In this document: one piece after another, positions 44,881 to 57,014 of the stretch
Layout of the letters: every line of letters begins with the position of its first letter
Numbering within the stretch: the first letter of the stretch is position 1
Source of the DNA: Gloeopeniophorella convolvens
Taxonomy: Eukaryota > Basidiomycota > Agaricomycetes > Russulales
Length of the DNA: 64,000 nt
NCBI GenBank assembly: GCA_022496205.1
Contig: WTXD01000056.1
Location: 102,249-166,248, forward strand
Reading direction: 5' to 3'
Translations under genes and position numbers: made by a program
Notes under the pieces: model-generated
The model's database searches: none
Told to the model about the DNA's origin: nothing
Seen by the model: the letters and a program-made list of their open reading frames with translations, nothing else

Positions 44881-47801
44881 CTACGCTAGTACTGTCTGGC
44901 CAACGCGCGGGTGCCTAAAACTTCCTGCTGGGGCATGGATGTGAGTATACTGTCTACAGCAGCGCGAATGCTCATACCTTTTCTGCCTCGTCTTCGGCTC
45001 CCTTGCCACCAAGGTGCGCTTGGAGGGGACTGAGATAGGTGCCTCGGGGTTGTTTTCCTCGTCTGAAACAAATGGGTCTTCGTCTTTGACAGGCTTGCGG
45101 GCCGCGGTTTTGCGGGCTGGGGTCTTGTGGGCCGACTTGCAAGTGGATGTCGAGGGCGTGCGAGCGGACCCGGTGCCCTTTGAGGAGGATGGGGCTGCAG
45201 CAGCCACGGGTGCAGGCGTGGGCGCAGGCGCGGGCGCGGCGGCAGGGGCAGGGGCAGGGGCAGGGGCAGGGGCAGCGGTTACAGCTGCGGCTGCGGGAGT
45301 GGCCAAAGCCACAGCGGGAGGAGTCGCCGTGGGGGGAGCGGGAGTCGCATTAGCTATAGATGGTGGAGTCACGCGCACGACAATGCAGTGAGCGGTGGAT
45401 GAAATAGAACGCGATGTCCATGTACCCTTAGAGGTGTTTGTGCCCGTCTCGCTGCCACCCTCTACCACTTTGGTTAGGAGTGCCACATACGCAAGTGTAC
45501 GCGCGAGCTCACCGTCTTCATCATCGGATGCCTTGTTAGACGCAGCTTGGTCGCCATCCTCCTCCTCCTCCTCCTCCAGGTCCTCATTGTCCTCATCCGG
45601 CGTCGTCTCCAGTTCCTTCATTTCAGCACGGACGATCTCATCCCATTCCACATCCTTGCTGGATGTGTTTTCCCCTTGAAGGAACCGTTCGAAGTCGTCC
45701 CCGCCCTCGCTTCCGTAGTCATACATCTCCCCGGAGTCTTCGCCGGGGGCGTGGGCATTGTCATTGCCGAACATCTCACTGTGTTTGCCCAGAATTCATT
45801 AGTGACTATATACGATGCATCCGAGCAATACATACTTATTCCAGGACTGGAGAATCTCCTCCGCCCCGCTCCATTTCACTGTAATCATGCTCTGGATCTG
45901 GCCGTAGACATTCCTAAGGAGGTAGCTGCATGCCTTGCCCTCCCATCGATTCTCGGAGGACAGGCCATGCGTAGCCTGAACGCGTTGTTAGGGTCCAGCG
46001 GTCTCTACACTCGGAAACCTCGGATCTGGGTATTTTGCCCTGCGAAGCGATCGGGTTGAGCTGGGGAGCGAAGGATGTGACCCCAGACTGCCCTTGAGCG
46101 CAGATGCGAGCCTGTACATCTGTATATTGCGGTTCCTGTTACTTCCTTTTCCTTCCTGGTTCCTTTACACTTTCGGGTCGCAGGAAACCCTTGTACCTAC
46201 CGGATTTGGCTTCGGGTTCCCACGTAGTCAGTAGTACTGCATCCTGTAGTGTTTTGGATCAAAAAGCTTCCTTTCCCCGGTGCTCCCATCTCATTTCGGG
46301 TCTGTGTCGCGTTCAGAGACTCTCCCTCACTCTCTGGAGGGCCCGAGGCCTTCCAGGACCTTCGGGTCAGCTTCAGGTTGTGTTCCTGCGAGTTCGGGTC
46401 CTTTCCTTGCGTTTCCGAGCGGATCCTTGCAGTCACTAGCTCATCCTATTGCTCATCCGACCACCCAATCCTCATCCCATCACCCCTGGCGACTATAGCA
46501 ACTCCCCTCGGTCCACATCTCTAGCTGGACTCAGGATATCAGCGTGAGCCGGTTAAGGGCTTAGAACGATATAGGCCTTGTACCAGAACTCCCGCGTATG
46601 CGATGCTGCACGGCGTGACCTCATTCATGTGGTGCTTTTTTGCAATACCGCGGTCAAACGACCCCAATCGGGTCAGATTGTCGACAGCCCCAGGGCCAAA
46701 GAAAATGCACATCCAGGTCTTTATTGTGCATAAGCGGATTTTGACTCTGTGATGTGTTGACCAATCTCACCTTTTTGAGCAGCTTGCTTTGCAAGAAACC
46801 CTTGTAGGGCTGCTCGGGATCGTACACATAGTCCTTCCACAAGAACAGGGGGAGGTCCAGTTCGGTAATGATGACCTTGTCAGCAGCCCAGCGTGTGCGG
46901 AACCTCCATAGTCGAGTCAGCGTTGTCCAGATCATGTCGAGAGTTGCTTACTTTTCGCCCTCGTCCTCTAAGTAAGGCAGAAGACGCACCGGACAGAGCA
47001 ACATAGCAAGGTATTCGTGGTGTACCCCCCTGTCACTCTTGTCGCGCGCATTGCACCTTGGTTGAAGCTCTTCTTTGGGGCGCAGTGGGACGTAGTCGAG
47101 GATCCGCGATCGCAGATTGGAGGAGTGGTCACTGCGCGTGTTCTGGACCTGCGTCCATATCTCAACGACAGTGAATCAGCTATCTGAAGAAGAACGCACA
47201 GGGGGGTCTATAGGGTCTACCTTCTGCATAACCGCCTCCACTGCCATCTTTGGAGGATTGGCATCCATGTAGCCTCGAAGGCCCGGGATCTGGTGAACAA
47301 TGTCCTTGTAGAGTTTCAAGTAGACTTCTCGTTCATCCACCTCCCTGCATATGTATGATCAGTAAAGGCCTACATACGAATCATCAACTTACATCTTTTT
47401 GATGAGCGGGTAGTCGTCGAACTCGTCTTCCAGTCCGCGCTCGTAAAGCACACGGCCCGTAGGGACAATTACATTGACATGCTCAAAAAGACAGAACACG
47501 GGACCAACCCAGCGTGCCAAACGATAGTCGATGGTCTTCTCGCTGGATGAGAGATGATGGTGAGCAAGTCGCAAGTATACGCAACCCGTGGCACTCACGC
47601 TGCTTGGTACCCCAGCAGCGCACCGGGGTTGTAATCAGGGTGGGGGGCAGATCGGTGAGCGGGGGTGCGCGGCATGTAAGAGCAACTTGGGGGAGATGCT
47701 GAACTTGCTGTTCGTCTTGAGCAACGCACAGGCTGCTGCTTAAATGTGTCAGCGAATTGTATTGGAGGTGCTTTTGGGGTACTCACCAGATGCAGAAGCA
47801 A
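44881..47801 (-). CDS. DUF6698-like basidiomycete protein of unknown function; one intron carries a solo LTR
   Basis: Exons join as PHPDYNPGALLGYQAA|EKTIDYRLARWV, then EVDEREVYLKLYKDIVHQIP and YMDANPPKMAVEAVMQK|IWTQVQNTRSDHSSNLRSR. Next come YVPLRPKEELQPRCN and HHEYLAMLLCP, then K|FRTRWAADKVIITELDLPLF, LWKDYVYDPEQPYKGFLQS, FFGPGAVDNL and MNEVTPCSIAYAGVL|ATHGLSSENRW, then EEILQSWNNEMFGN. These match a family abundant in mushrooms (I believe Pfam DUF6698; from memory). A long acidic and then Ala/Pro-repeat tail follows (EDNEDLEEEEEEDGDQ, PAPAPAPAPAAAPAPAPTP). The intron 46583-45976 is 608 bp because it contains a 556-bp LTR; without it the intron would be about 48 bp. The 5' end is uncertain. 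Function unknown. Confidence 0.7.
45986..46541 (+). mobile_element. Solo LTR, family 3 (556 bp), TSD GCGT, inside an intron
   Basis: Starts TGTTAGGGTCCAGCGG and ends GGACTCAGGATATCA. It is flanked by GCGT (45982-45985 and 46542-46545). A second copy at 57176-57731 is the same length and about 97-98 percent identical by eye, flanked by ACGC. The TG..CA ends and 4-bp duplication fit a solo LTR; the superfamily is not established because no interior is present. Confidence 0.82.
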
Positions 47802-48079
47802 CGGTCAACAATCGTAGACCGCATGGTACCCCGACTATGGCCGAAAGGACTGAGCAGGTTGCGCGCCTTGGGGAGACGATTGACCACTTACCGCCGTAAG
47901 TGCGCCATGATCCGTCCGCTCTTTGGCTAGCGTGCTGTTTCCGTATACCAGTATTGTCTGTTACCTTCACTTGCCCTAAGTTGTTCTATATATTATGTGC
48001 ATTATACACGCCAGGCAGGCCGCACACACAGTAACATCGCCTGGAAAGGTATCGCATACATACTTTACACACAAATGTT

Positions 48080-51000
48080 TCATTTGTACACCGCTACAAC
48101 ATCCTCGACATTCAGCTGCCGGACGATCTTCGGTTGCAGATGGACCGCTGCGATCTCGATTTCGCACAAGTCCCCGTCGATTTTGGTGACCTTGCCAATC
48201 ATACCTCCGACGTCGCCCCGTATCACCAAGCCCTCACAACCAGTTGCAAGTTCCCACCGATTGAGCAAATGGGGCGGCACGGATGCCTGAACTCGGGGAC
48301 ACCTCGGCTGCGAGATTTCAACTACAATTTCACCTGCGCGGGGCAAAATTTTCCGGGCACGGGGAAGCACAGTCTGAGCGCATGCATAGTCATACTTACC
48401 ACCCTCGAAACGGCCCTCGGTGTCACACAGATTGAAGGAAAACACCGGGGTATTGAGGAGGCTACGCAGTTCCTTGCATAGGATCCATGATTCCCCCTCT
48501 AAGCCGCGATGTACGCGTTATCGAGGAATTCAAAAGAGTTTCAATGATCACCCACCTCGGATGATGTCCCTGCATCGCGGCTGCTGTTCCGGGTGGCTTC
48601 TTGAGGGTCCTGCGGAGGGTGCGGGCAATCCTCAATCGTCGGGGCCCGGAGGCGTGCAAGGACGCGTGACCGTCTCCACTGGTGGGGGGGTCGGTGTCCG
48701 AGAAATAAAGGGCGTCTTGAAACTGCTCTACAAAAACCTCCCCCTCTTATAGCAGGAAATAAGATCTTAATAAGTTATTATTGGGAACTGGGCTTATTTT
48801 GTCCTTATCCGTCTAAATTGCCACACTAGTCATAAGACCTACATCTTATTAGCATCTTTAAAAGAACTCTCAAAGATAAGGCACATAATAAGACATGAAT
48901 AAGCTAGTCAAAAGGTGATCACACTATGATATAAAAGCAATGAGAAAGGAGCTGATATTCCAATATACACTACTAACATTCTACACTAAAGTAACTAATG
49001 CTAACCCTAACCCTAACCCACCCTCACACTTAAAACCTAACCCCACCCTTCAACCTCAAGTCTCCACCCAGGGATCACAGCATGCTGTTCAACAGTGTCA
49101 ATGACCATGTATGAAAGAGTGAGAAGGGTACACACCTTATATTGATTAGGAGCAAGGAAGTAAGGGAGAAAAGACGAGGCAACAGTAAGCCAGCCAAGTG
49201 CTGTAGAGCAAAGTTAGCAAAACCATATAGAACATGTCAGGTACCCACCCCTATATCTAGCTCCATCCTATGCTGACCTTGCTGACGTGGTGGGTTTGCA
49301 GGTACGGCGGGAGGGAAAGGGAAAGAGGAGAGGAGAGGAGACAGGTGGGGATGGAGGGAGGAGAAGAGAATGAACCGACGTGGCAGCGCGCGTCGCGAAG
49401 CTCGTACGACACCGGGTTTGGCCGGATAATTCACACGCGTGTCACGCGTTCTTGCCGTGCGAGTCAACGGAGCGACGGTTCGACTTGTCGTTTCTCGAAA
49501 ATGGCGGCTGAGTTGTCATACCAAGGTGCGCCTGCTATACGCACTCTCCGCTCACGCGTACTGACAACTGCCCACTCGCACTCCCCGCCATTCCCACGCC
49601 CCTGCCTTCAAACTCGATAGCGCGCCAACGGTCCTGCGCTCACCCCTCTCGCCACGAACACCTTCACCGGTGACGCTATCTCTCTCCTCTCTGTGGCAAA
49701 GAACTGCACTACGACGCAGCCCTCCTCGGTGATCTCAGCAATTGTGCCTGACGGTTCGCACTCGGCCTCGTCCCCTACGCCCACATCGCCGCCCTCGCCC
49801 AGCTCGCCTTCCGCATTGCCTGCAAATGGCGCTGCGCCCATAAGCGCCTGCGCAGGTACTCCGCTCACCATGGTCGGTCCCGTGGCTGGCACCCTGCCGT
49901 GATCGGCCAGCGCAAAGTCGGTGCAGAAGATCAATGGGCGGAAGTGTCAGCGTTGGCACACTGGCACACACACTGGTATGGTATCCACTGCCTCCTCGCT
50001 CCCACTCCTTCTGACCAGCCTGTCCATGGCCCCGATGCACCCGCATGGCGCATACCACGCAGATGCACCGGCCTACCCAGGTGCCCGTGCACGCGCAGGA
50101 TTTCTTCGCGCGCATCGCCGAGCAGGACACCACATACGCGCAAGGTCACCGGCCCCTGTCGCTTCATCAAGCTCGTCAAGGCTCGAGCACCGACCCGCGC
50201 TCTTCATGCGCACCAGCATCCTCGAAATCGGCCAGGGCGGCGCTGCCATCCCTGCTCGCTGCCAAGGGTGGCGGCTCGGTGCGCATCGTGGCGGCACACC
50301 AGCCCGATGGCTCGGACGGCGTGGGCGCGGAGGTGAGCGTTGCGGGGGATCCCTGGGGGCAGGACGGAGCGGCAGACGCCAGTGTGGCCGAGGGAGCCGG
50401 TGCTAGCATACACGCGGGTATGCTGCCTCCTGCGCTCTCGCTCCCGCTGCTGTTGATCTGCATCTCCCTCGTATCCTCGCCATCTTCCTCCCCATTGACA
50501 TTCCTTGCCACCTTCCTCCCTCTCCGCCACCTTCACCCGGCCAGGTGGCCCGCATCATGCTGCACGCCACGAGCTGCAGCACCCGCAGATGCGGCTCCCT
50601 GCGTGCGGCTGACGGTTGCGCTCGCGCCTCGGGTACTGTGCAGACATACACCCTCGCACGCGGCGCGGACCACCCGTAGTTCACCCCGCCCGCGCCGTAC
50701 GACGTCCCGGCACCCCTCCCAGGCAGTACTTCCATCCCCGACGCACGCACCGGTACGCCATGCCGCGCGGGCAAGGCGCACCTCGCCGTTGCACCCGAGT
50801 CCGGCCATGCTCCCGTGCCCCTGCAGACGAGGACGCCACGCAGAGCCTACTGCTCGTCGCCGGTGCGCGCGGCGCGCGGTATGCGGTGGACTTTGGCGAG
50901 GACCGCGTGCCGCGTGCCGAGTAAGGCGCCAGGGACGGCGGGGACATTCCGCCATCGTGCTGCGCGGGGTCGTGCGCAGGTGGCCGTCATGGGCGCGTCT

Positions 51001-53384
51001 CTCCTTCTCTCCTCCGTGCCGCGTGCCGCGCCCGCGCGCACCACTTCCTTCTGCTCCTAGTCTGCGAGCTCTGTCCTTTTTACTTGCATCACTGTTTTAC
51101 CTACGTTTGTTATGATAAAATGACATGGTTAGGTGAGCTTGGGCAAAGTGTGATACAAGACAATGATAAGGGAAGTGGAAGCAGGGCCGAAGACCCAGGT
51201 AAGCTCAAGGCTGCAAGATGGCTTCAAGCAGGTGCCAATTGAGCTCTGAAATCGTGAAATCTTTGCTAAGGAAGACTAAGACCGGTAAGCATGGTAAGCA
51301 AGGAATAAGACAGGGGTGTTTTTGTAGAGTGCTGGCCCTGAGTGCATGCAAGGCGCTGGGCCTGCGATAGATCAACTTCAGTGCACGGGTTATCGGCACG
51401 AGACTAATGAGCTTACGCTGTAGAGATGTGATCCCATTTCACCAACTGCCGAGAGGACGCGTGCTGCGTCGACTTTGCTTCCAGTTCAATGATTGGACCG
51501 TCGTCCGAGACAGTCTTCACGATTCCGCAGTAGCCCTTGTAATTGCCCTTGGTGATTGCTACCTCATGGCCGACCGTCAGATGCTTGGGGTCTGGTTTTT
51601 CGTGGGGAACTGGTCGTTTCAATTGTCTAAGTTCCCCCATACTGGCCGTGACCTGATGGTCATCAGACTTGTCCTTCTGTTCTGCATCTAAGGGCTTACC
51701 AGTATCTTGGTGCGCTCATCCGTGAACCGCACACGGTCCCCCTTCACTTCCTCAACGACTCCTTCAAGCTTTGTGGGGCCGTCTCGCAGTCGGGCTTCCC
51801 GGCCAAAGAGAACCACGCGGTCTCCCACTGCGACCTTGGGAGGCAGAGCAACTTGGGGGGCAGGCGGGGCGAACCGGATCGCAAAGCAGGACGTGGTGAA
51901 CTGCGGGTGATTAATAACTGCTAGATGCATGCCTATGAAAAGCGTACCTCCGCCTGTGTGCCTCTCTCGAGGTATGTTACTTGCGCGGCGTCGTAGTCAC
52001 ACCCCGCCACAATCCCTGTCGAGTCAGATAGTCGGGATTCTACGTGGTTGCCCGGTCTGAAGCGTGGTTGGACGATGTCAACGTCGACCTCGATGAGGCG
52101 TTCTGAGTGCTCTCCAGGAAGCATCGCCGCGATGGATGCGCGTCCGCCCAAAGCTATCGTGATGGCTCCTACCACACCTCTGTACTCTCCCGAGGTGACT
52201 TCTACTCGATCCTCACGTTGATACGTAACCCGAGTGACCTGGGTAAGCGCGCATGTGAATGCTGGATCATGAAAGATGCCGGGGTGCTTGGAAAAGGGGC
52301 AGAGGAGATGGGGGAGGGCGGTGGCGAGCTCGAGGTGCTTGCTACTGAACACTTTGAGGATTAGACCGCATTCGAAAGTGTCGTGAGCGAACTTATAGGA
52401 GGCATGCTCCTCGCCTTGCGTGGGGTGGCCAAGCTTGACTTTGCTTTCCCCGAATACACTGAGCAGCTCGGTGTACCCCCAGAGCCGCGGGTCAGGTCGT
52501 CCCTTGGCCCTCGTGCTGACACCTGGCAGGACAGGCACGCAGATGCGAGGCAGAAGGGCAACAACCACCTGCGCATTTCCGGCGCGGGTCTCTCGCACAA
52601 GACCGACATCCTCTGCATACAGGCCGTACTTGCAACGGACCCATTGCCCATCACATATTTCAGGCCGGGAGGGCACCGGCAGCAGGTACTCGGTCCTGTT
52701 GGGCACGGGAATAAGACGAGGCTTGACCGGCTTCAACACCGAAGAGATGCCGGCCAAGCATCTATACACCTCGCCGATGCTATTCGATTCCACAAGGACG
52801 TAGCCCGGTATAGAGGGCCGGACAGTCACAGATGGGACAACGTAGAGATCCGCGAAGCGGTCCAAGATGATTTCGAGGACGCGCACTTCCTGGCCCGCCT
52901 GTCTCTGAGGTCAGGGACTTCAATATCGGTGATTTGGATATACGCACCTTCACAGGCACCGCCCACAAGCCCGGGTCGTCTGCAGAGGGCTGCAAGAATA
53001 TTTGCGGTACGTCGTCCACATTCCGAGGGGCACGTCACGCACCGTGCAAATATCTCGCTCTGATTCTACTTGCAGCTTCCTCCAGACCGCTGGCCTCGGC
53101 GGCGGGATCCTGACTGACGGTAGGGGGTGAGGATGGCGCTGGAGAGGTGCCCTCGCCGATGTCCTCTCCATCGTGGATGAATTCATCTAAAGTCCTGTGT
53201 GTTGAGATCGCGTGTGGTAGATGGAACGGTCACACCAACCGAAATCGTCCTCATCCTCTTCCTCAAGTTCTTCCTCTTCCCGGGCCTCGTGGGCCTCGTC
53301 GTCCAGAAGGTCGCGTACCTGGACCAGTGATTAACAAGGGCACGATGGACACAGGTTGTGACTTACCGTGAGGAAGTTAGACAT
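48080..53384 (-). pseudogene. SPT5-like transcription elongation factor gene split by R2c
   Basis: Starts MSNFLT|VRDLLDDEAHEAREEEE with an acidic region DFGWTLDEFIHDGEDIGEG. An NGN-like domain follows: DDPGLWAVPVK|AGQEVRVLEI, LPYVV-type LYVVPSVTVRPSIPGYVLVE, NSIGEVYRCLAGISSV. KOW-like modules follow: DGQWVRCKYGLYAEDVGLVR, REDRVEVTSGEYRGVVGAIT, RPGNHVESRLSDSTGIVAG, VAVGDRVVLFGRE and VGHEVAITKGNYKGYCGIVK, and after R2c EGLVIRGDVGGMIGKVTKID to VEDVVAVYK (TGA at 48080). R2c interrupts an exon between 51330 and 48725, and beyond it the same frame meets TGA at 48632-48634. It is much shorter than canonical SPT5 with different linkers, so it is a paralog of the expanded mushroom SPT5-like family. 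Confidence 0.78.
48726..51329 (-). mobile_element. R2c: complete 2604-bp R2 element inserted in an exon of the SPT5-like gene
   Basis: Begins CTCTACAAAAACCTCCCCC (end B) and ends GGGTGTTTTTGTAGAG (end A complement), an almost perfect reverse copy of R2b. CCCTAACCCTAACCC is at 49005-49020. The flanking exon sequence reads AAACTG| and |TGCTGG, so 2 bp (TG) appear duplicated; removing the element and one TG restores one continuous frame across the site. No coding function supported inside; differences from R2b mostly change amino acids in the long frames, as expected for noncoding DNA. Confidence 0.85.
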
Positions 53385-54168
53385 GGTCAAGCAGTATAAC
53401 ACGAACCCTCGCCGAGAGGGTTTTTGACAGTGTGAGCGGCGGCGTGCAAATATACGTCAGTGAATCCGATCTACGCGTAATCGAAACACCACACGCACGG
53501 TGCCCCGTCCATCATGCCAATATCCTGCCCCACACGCAGCCTGCTTGTCTGAGGCGCGGTTTCACACTTTCGATTGGAAGAGCACGCAATTTGATCTATT
53601 CCATGAGACCACCCTTCATGGCTATACGATCTGTTCGAGCTATGATTTTCGAGGTATTGATTACTACACTACAGTAATTTGTTGTGACGCATTTTAGGCC
53701 ATACCTCGGTGCTGGCACAAGGGATGAAGACATGGGTGAAAAGTTGTCGCCGGTGTATGCCGAGTAGATTTGGTGCAGTGGCCAACGTAAGAGGACGTTG
53801 CATATTCCCATCTGCTTAGCCGGGCCGGCTGCATCGCCGGTCCAGCGACAAGTCGCGAGTTGTGAGCACATAGGCGCGTGAGAACTTACAACCTCCTCTC
53901 AAGTTACTGGTTGCTACTACTGGCTCTGCCGGCCACCCGGGCCTTCCTTCCGTCGCTCGCAGTCCTGTAGCTTGTAGTAACGTCCGCGGATTGTGATACA
54001 GTTTGAACTGTACTCGTTCTATCAGTGTCTGGTTGCAGTGAGTAAAGACCAGAAGTAAAAGGTATATCAGAATGCGCAGACTTGAATATAAGCAAATAGA
54101 ACGAACAAAACTGATCGCCGCGCATACTGTACTTGTTGCAGTCCCCACAGATTAGATTCTTCGAACAA
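53385..54168. other. Divergent intergenic region between the SPT5-like and Myb-like genes
   Basis: 784 bp containing both 5' flanks. A minus-strand frame near 53600-53870 has no known motif. Nothing else supported. Confidence 0.4.
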
Positions 54169-54387
54169 TATGGGCGACTCGACCAATGCAAGCTTCTCGC
54201 TCGAGGACATAGCCGAGGTGCTAGCCACCCAATGGCTGGACGCGTCCGAGCTCAAACACCGAGGTGAGTAGCCGCCGACCGTCCGGCAGCTCCGTACTGA
54301 GTTGCCAGTAGGGATTCCTTATGTCAAAGGTCGTTTCTCTGAAGAGGAAGCGTCCTAGATCAATTCCGCGATCGAGGTGTACCAGCG

Positions 54388-54872
54388 TGTTGAAGCGCAG
54401 CAGAGGGTGGAGTGACAACTGAAGGACACAAAGTGACGCTCAGTCAGAGAAGGTCAAAAGACTAATACATTAGTGCAATACCTGAAGGACACAAAGTGAC
54501 GCTATAAGGTAAAGTAAGCATAAGGTAGAAGTGAAAGGAGTGGTAGTGTACTTGCCTCAGTCAGAGAAGGTCAAAAGACTGAGGCTACAAAGGCGAAAGA
54601 GGAGGTCCTTTTATACAAGTAAGGAACAACAATAGCATGTGATAAACAATGCTTAGAAAGCCTAGGAGACCCACATGAAACGGAGTAAGAGTGGGTACCG
54701 GAGTACAAGGTGGGTCATGGAATGCCCTAGAATAGTCCAGAACATGGAAACGAATGTGGGGCTGAGCACAGCCTTAAGTCTAGAACATTATGTACACAAG
54801 ATAAGATAGTCCTTGATTATTAGGTCCATATCTAATCTAATCAGAGCCGCCAGGACACTGTCCGTCTCAACA
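54388..54872 (-). mobile_element. Solo LTR, family 1, TSD CAGCG
   Basis: 485 bp, flanked by CAGCG on both sides (54383-54387 and 54873-54877). It sits in an exon of the Myb-like gene, three to five bases before a splice donor (CGC|GTGAGT). Confidence 0.92.
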
Positions 54873-54918
54873 CAGCGCGTGAGTCCCTTGGAGCTGTCGA
54901 CAGGGATGCACTGACCTT

Positions 54919-55380
54919 TGTTGAAGCGCAGCAGAAACAGGGTGCCAACTAGGCAAGCAAGAGCAAAGCTAAAGTAACTAGGTGAGCGCAAGTCCGGAAG
55001 TTCCGGAAGTAAAGTACTTGCCTCAGTCAGTGAAGTCAACAGACTGAGGCTACAAGGGCGAAAACAGTGTCCTTTATATACACAAAAGGAGTGTGGTTTG
55101 CATTTGATAAACAACAGCAACATGTGATAACCAGAGACCCATGTGAAAGCGGAACTAAAGTGGGTCGACCGGAACTGCAGGTGGGTCAACCCAGAACTGC
55201 ATGTGGGTCATGGAAGAGCCCGGAAGAATCTAGAACAGGAACGAAAGTAGGTACAGCCTTAGAGGCTAGAACATAATGATGTCATATACATTGTAGATCA
55301 GATAGCTCGCAGATCACCGAGTCCCTTATCTAATCTAATCAGAGACGTCCTTTCTGTCCTGAGTCCTGTCCGTCTCAACA
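54919..55380 (-). mobile_element. Solo LTR, family 2 (short form), TSD ACCTT
   Basis: 462 bp, flanked by ACCTT (54914-54918 and 55381-55385). Compared with the copy at 42466 it lacks one of two tandem segments. It lies inside the intron that starts GTGAGTCCC and ends CTTAG in the Myb-like gene. Confidence 0.92.
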
Positions 55381-56061
55381 ACCTTAAGCTTAGGAGCATG
55401 GCCTCGACGATGATGAACTATGCGAGATTATATTTCTGAAGAGGGACATGGTATTCTGGCCCATCATAGGTACGATGCACCATTTCGCATTCGTGAAGCG
55501 ATTTTGACCGACCACACAAGCTCGTGCGGTACCCATGCGAGCCCTCTCATCCATATACAATTACGTCCGGCGGGCCCGCGATGCAAATGCACGCAAAGGA
55601 AAATGGACTACCATAGACAATGCTAAATTGAAGAGGTACGCGCATTACAATCCATTCATCTCTCTAACATAGCTGTGCGCAGAGCTGTAGAGAAACACGG
55701 GCGTTGCTGGGACAAGGTGTCGCTGGGACTTGGGAGAATGGCCGAGGACTGTCGGATCCAGTTTTCGTCCTTGGAGCACAGGGACTCTGAGCAAAGAGGT
55801 ATGTCAAGGTCGCTCCAGTAAATCAATATGATGCATGTTGATGTAGGTCACTGGACACTCGAGGAAGAGGCCCGACTCGTGCAAATCATCCGAGATCTCG
55901 GCACGGAGGGGCGCGCTGAGATCTCTCAGGGCTTTTGGCCTACCGTGGCGCGCCGAATAGAACATAGCCGCAATGTCAGGCAATGTAGGGTAAAATGGTA
56001 CGTTTTGCCGAATCCGCGCACGCGCACGCGCACTGAACCGATTCAGGGAGTCACAACTCAA

Positions 56062-56429
56062 TGTTGAGACGGACAGTGTCCTGGCGGCTCTGATTAGATT
56101 AGATATGGACCTAATAATCAAGGACTATCTTATCTTGTGTACATAATGTTCTAGACTTAAGGCTGTGCTCAGCCCCACATTCGTTTCCATGTTCTGGACT
56201 ATTCTAGGGCATTCCATGACCCACCCTGTACTCCGGTACCCACTCTTACTCCGTTTCATGTGGGTCTCCTAGGCTTTCTAAGCATTGTTTATCACATGCT
56301 ATTGTCGTTCCTTACTTGTATAAAAGGACCTCCTCTTTCGCCTTTGTAGCCTCAGTCTTTTGACCTTCTCTGACTGAGCGTCACTTTGTGTCCTTCAGTT
56401 GTCACTCCACCCTCTGCTGCGCTTCAACA
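56062..56429 (+). mobile_element. Solo LTR, family 1 (368-bp short form), TSD CTCAA
   Basis: Flanked by CTCAA (56057-56061 and 56430-56434). It lacks exactly the 112 bp that correspond to 35182-35293 of the full-length copy, the stretch between the two TTGACC..GACTGAG repeats. Inserted in an exon of the Myb-like gene. Confidence 0.92.
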
Positions 56430-57014
56430 CTCAAACCCACGATGCTCAATGGGGGGCAGAAACGCTTGTGGGCACCGGGAGATGACTACATACTTGTTCG
56501 AAAGTGAGTGCTGGTGTGCAGTACGCTCTATTACCGGGCTGATTCATGCAGAGTTGCCTCCCTCCACACCTCCAGCGAGCAGGACATTGACTGGGGAGCA
56601 CTCAAGGACCCCACCTGGAATGCGTAGAACGGAAGCGTTCTCAAGAAGAAGTGGTGAGCTTTGAGAAAGCGCGTGAACTTGGAAGAGGAAGAACTACCAG
56701 GTGAGAACGACATCTAGTCGAGGTGGCCTGCTACTGAGCAACTTCCCAGTTGTGCTGGGCGTGCTTTCCCTGGTTATAAAACCCCCCATGCTCCCTAATT
56801 TACCGCGCGCTGTTAAGCTTTAGAGTATTCAAATTCACATGCATGCAGAATTCGTGACGCGCGCGGGTGTCCAGTTCATGTGCGAGGGAAGTCATCGCGC
56901 TGCGATCTGAATCGGCAGGCACCCGGGAACCCTGAGCTGCAGAGTCGGGATTGCAAAAAAATCAGAGGTATGAAAATTTCGTAGTCCTCTACTGATACTA
57001 TACAGCGTCCAGAC

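Larger units (their letters stand above)
54169..56712 (+). pseudogene. REB1/DMTF1-like Myb-domain gene, disrupted by three solo LTRs and nonsense codons
   Basis: Exon remnants join across short introns: MGDSTNASFSLEDIAEVLAT.., VKGRFSEEEAS, HGLDDDELCEIIFLKRDMVF, SIYNYVRRARDANARKGKWT, RAVEKHGRCWDKVSLGLGRM (Myb repeat), GHWTLEEEARLVQIIRDLGT (second repeat), NVRQCRVKW|ESQLKPTMLN and KRLWAPGDDYILVRK|VASLHT (third repeat). The layout matches REB1-type rDNA termination factors. It is broken by TAG in the exon around 54353, TAG after DPTWNA near 56625 and TGA at KKKW near 56652. LTRs at 54388 and 56062 lie in exons; the one at 54919 lies in an intron. 3' end not defined. Confidence 0.75.

Noticed and set aside
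36737..49020. TTAGGG/CCCTAA tracts as evidence of a chromosome end
   Set aside because: They are only about three units long, occur at the same internal position of each R2 copy, and unique sequence continues on both sides.
53596..53871. Minus-strand 91-aa frame in the divergent intergenic region
   Set aside because: No motif, no splice structure, and it overlaps the probable promoters of two genes.
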